Shown here: positions 63,596 through 64,000 of the stretch, piece after piece
How the letters are laid out: each line of letters starts with the position of its first letter
Numbering within the stretch: the first letter of the stretch is position 1
NCBI RefSeq assembly: GCF_018130785.1
Contig: NZ_JAFCJT010000002.1
Span: 620,001-684,000, forward strand
Length of the DNA stretch: 64,000 nucleotides
Direction of reading: 5' to 3'
DNA from: Bradyrhizobium liaoningense
GTDB taxonomy: Bacteria; Pseudomonadota; Alphaproteobacteria; Rhizobiales; Xanthobacteraceae
The notes under the pieces: generated by a model
Database searches by the model: none
Told to the model about the DNA's origin: nothing
Seen by the model: the letters and a program-made list of their open reading frames with translations, nothing else
Made by a program: the position numbers and the translations under genes

Positions 63596-63772
63596 ATGAT
63601 CAATTCCGATCCGCCGACCAGCCCAGCCGCCGCCGACCAGGCCGTCGAGGAGGTCGTTGCCCGGGGACCGTCAGGCGCGATCATGCTTGCCGGCATCGCA
63701 ACGGCCTGCGTGGTTGCGATGTGGCTCGCGTTCTACCTATTCGTCTTCCTGCCGCGCGGATCACTGCAATGA
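63596..63772 (+). CDS. Small single-helix membrane protein, oxidase-associated
   Basis: A 58-residue protein starting at ATG 63596: a polar N-terminus, then one membrane helix (AIMLAGIATACVVAMWLAFY) and a short basic end. Its stop overlaps the start of the oxidase subunit II gene (ATGA), so production is coupled. It may be a small oxidase subunit (IIa-like) or assembly helper. The assignment rests on position, size and the single helix. Confidence 0.7.
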   Translation: MINSDPPTSPAAADQAVEEVVARGPSGAIMLAGIATACVVAMWLAFYLFVFLPRGSLQ

Positions 63773-64000
63773 GCGCAGAGGACACCCATGGCAGTGCCGA
63801 GGTCGCCGCCCGCGTCGAGCGACGCTGGGCCACCGTCGCCGTGATCATCATCGTGATGATGGCGCTGCTGGCGGCGTTCGCCGGCATCCATCGCGCGACC
63901 ATGCCGCAGCCGCGTGTCGAAACCACCGATCCATCGCGGATTCATCTCTCCGGCGAGTTCGTCGAGAGCAATCTCGGCAGCGTGCTGGAGGCCAATGGAA
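63769..64000 (+). CDS. Cytochrome c oxidase subunit II, ba3-like, N-terminal part
   Basis: The gene starts at ATG 63769 and runs past the window end; 77 residues are visible. After a charged N-terminus, one membrane helix (WATVAVIIIVMMALLAAFAG) anchors it. It is followed by RIHLSGEFVESNLG, the typical start of the periplasmic cupredoxin domain of ba3-type subunit II. The CuA ligands lie beyond the window. Subunit I is expected next. Confidence 0.82.
   Translation, partial: MSAEDTHGSAEVAARVERRWATVAVIIIVMMALLAAFAGIHRATMPQPRVETTDPSRIHLSGEFVESNLGSVLEANG

Overview
The window reads as a chromosomal segment of an alphaproteobacterium of the Bradyrhizobium/Rhodopseudomonas type. This is inferred from the high G+C content, the dusB-ntrB-ntrC-ntrY-ntrX-hfq-hflX block, the fused ispDF gene, many ABC/TRAP uptake systems for organic acids, and two repeat types that I associate with Bradyrhizobium. 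No tRNA, rRNA, CRISPR array, intact insertion sequence or prophage was seen.

Layout. 1-2.1 kb: tail of an MBL-fold hydrolase gene, an autotransporter with a Gly/Asn-rich N-terminus, and a decayed copy of that autotransporter's 3' end. 2.1-6.7 kb: TRAP transporter (dctP, fused dctQM) followed by an acyl-CoA ligase, probably a carboxylate uptake and activation unit. 6.7-12.5 kb: a gene-poor, partly AT-rich stretch, then a large cyclase-domain/AAA/TPR protein followed by two uncharacterised genes; this is the least explained part of the window. 12.6-16.3 kb: a probable 4-nitrobenzoate unit (nitroreductase PnbA, hydroxylaminobenzoate lyase PnbB, solute-binding protein) with a divergent LysR regulator. 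16.4-24.9 kb: M24 peptidase, AraC regulator, and a Liv-type ABC transporter with a LivM-LivG fusion and an aromatic-type aldehyde dehydrogenase. 25-29.5 kb: TonB receptor, PepSY membrane protein and an unknown periplasmic protein. 29.8-34.2 kb: copper amine oxidase plus a NylB-like amide hydrolase, with a divergent AraC regulator. 34.2-36.8 kb: methionine transporter metNIQ. 37-39.6 kb: crotonase and a cobalt-type nitrile hydratase with its activator. 39.6-44.3 kb: palindromic repeat, queC, mazG, a DUF2278/lamin-tail protein, hflX, hfq. 44.6-52.6 kb: the NtrYX and NtrBC nitrogen two-component systems and dusB. 52.8-55.6 kb: ispDF, CinA-family protein, a hydrolase remnant, MscS channel. 55.7-60.7 kb: OprD-like porin, aspartate 4-decarboxylase, aspartate:alanine exchanger and a small HTH-like protein. 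61-64 kb: a structured dispersed repeat, then c-type cytochromes leading into a ba3-like cytochrome oxidase operon that runs off the end.

A theme links much of the window: release or handling of organically bound nitrogen (nitroaromatic, amine, amide, nitrile, methionine, aspartate) close to the master nitrogen regulators NtrBC and NtrYX. A GCAC-N7-GTGC dyad in front of dusB-ntrBC looks like an NtrC site. The functional links between neighbouring genes are inferred from gene order and family knowledge; no database search was run.
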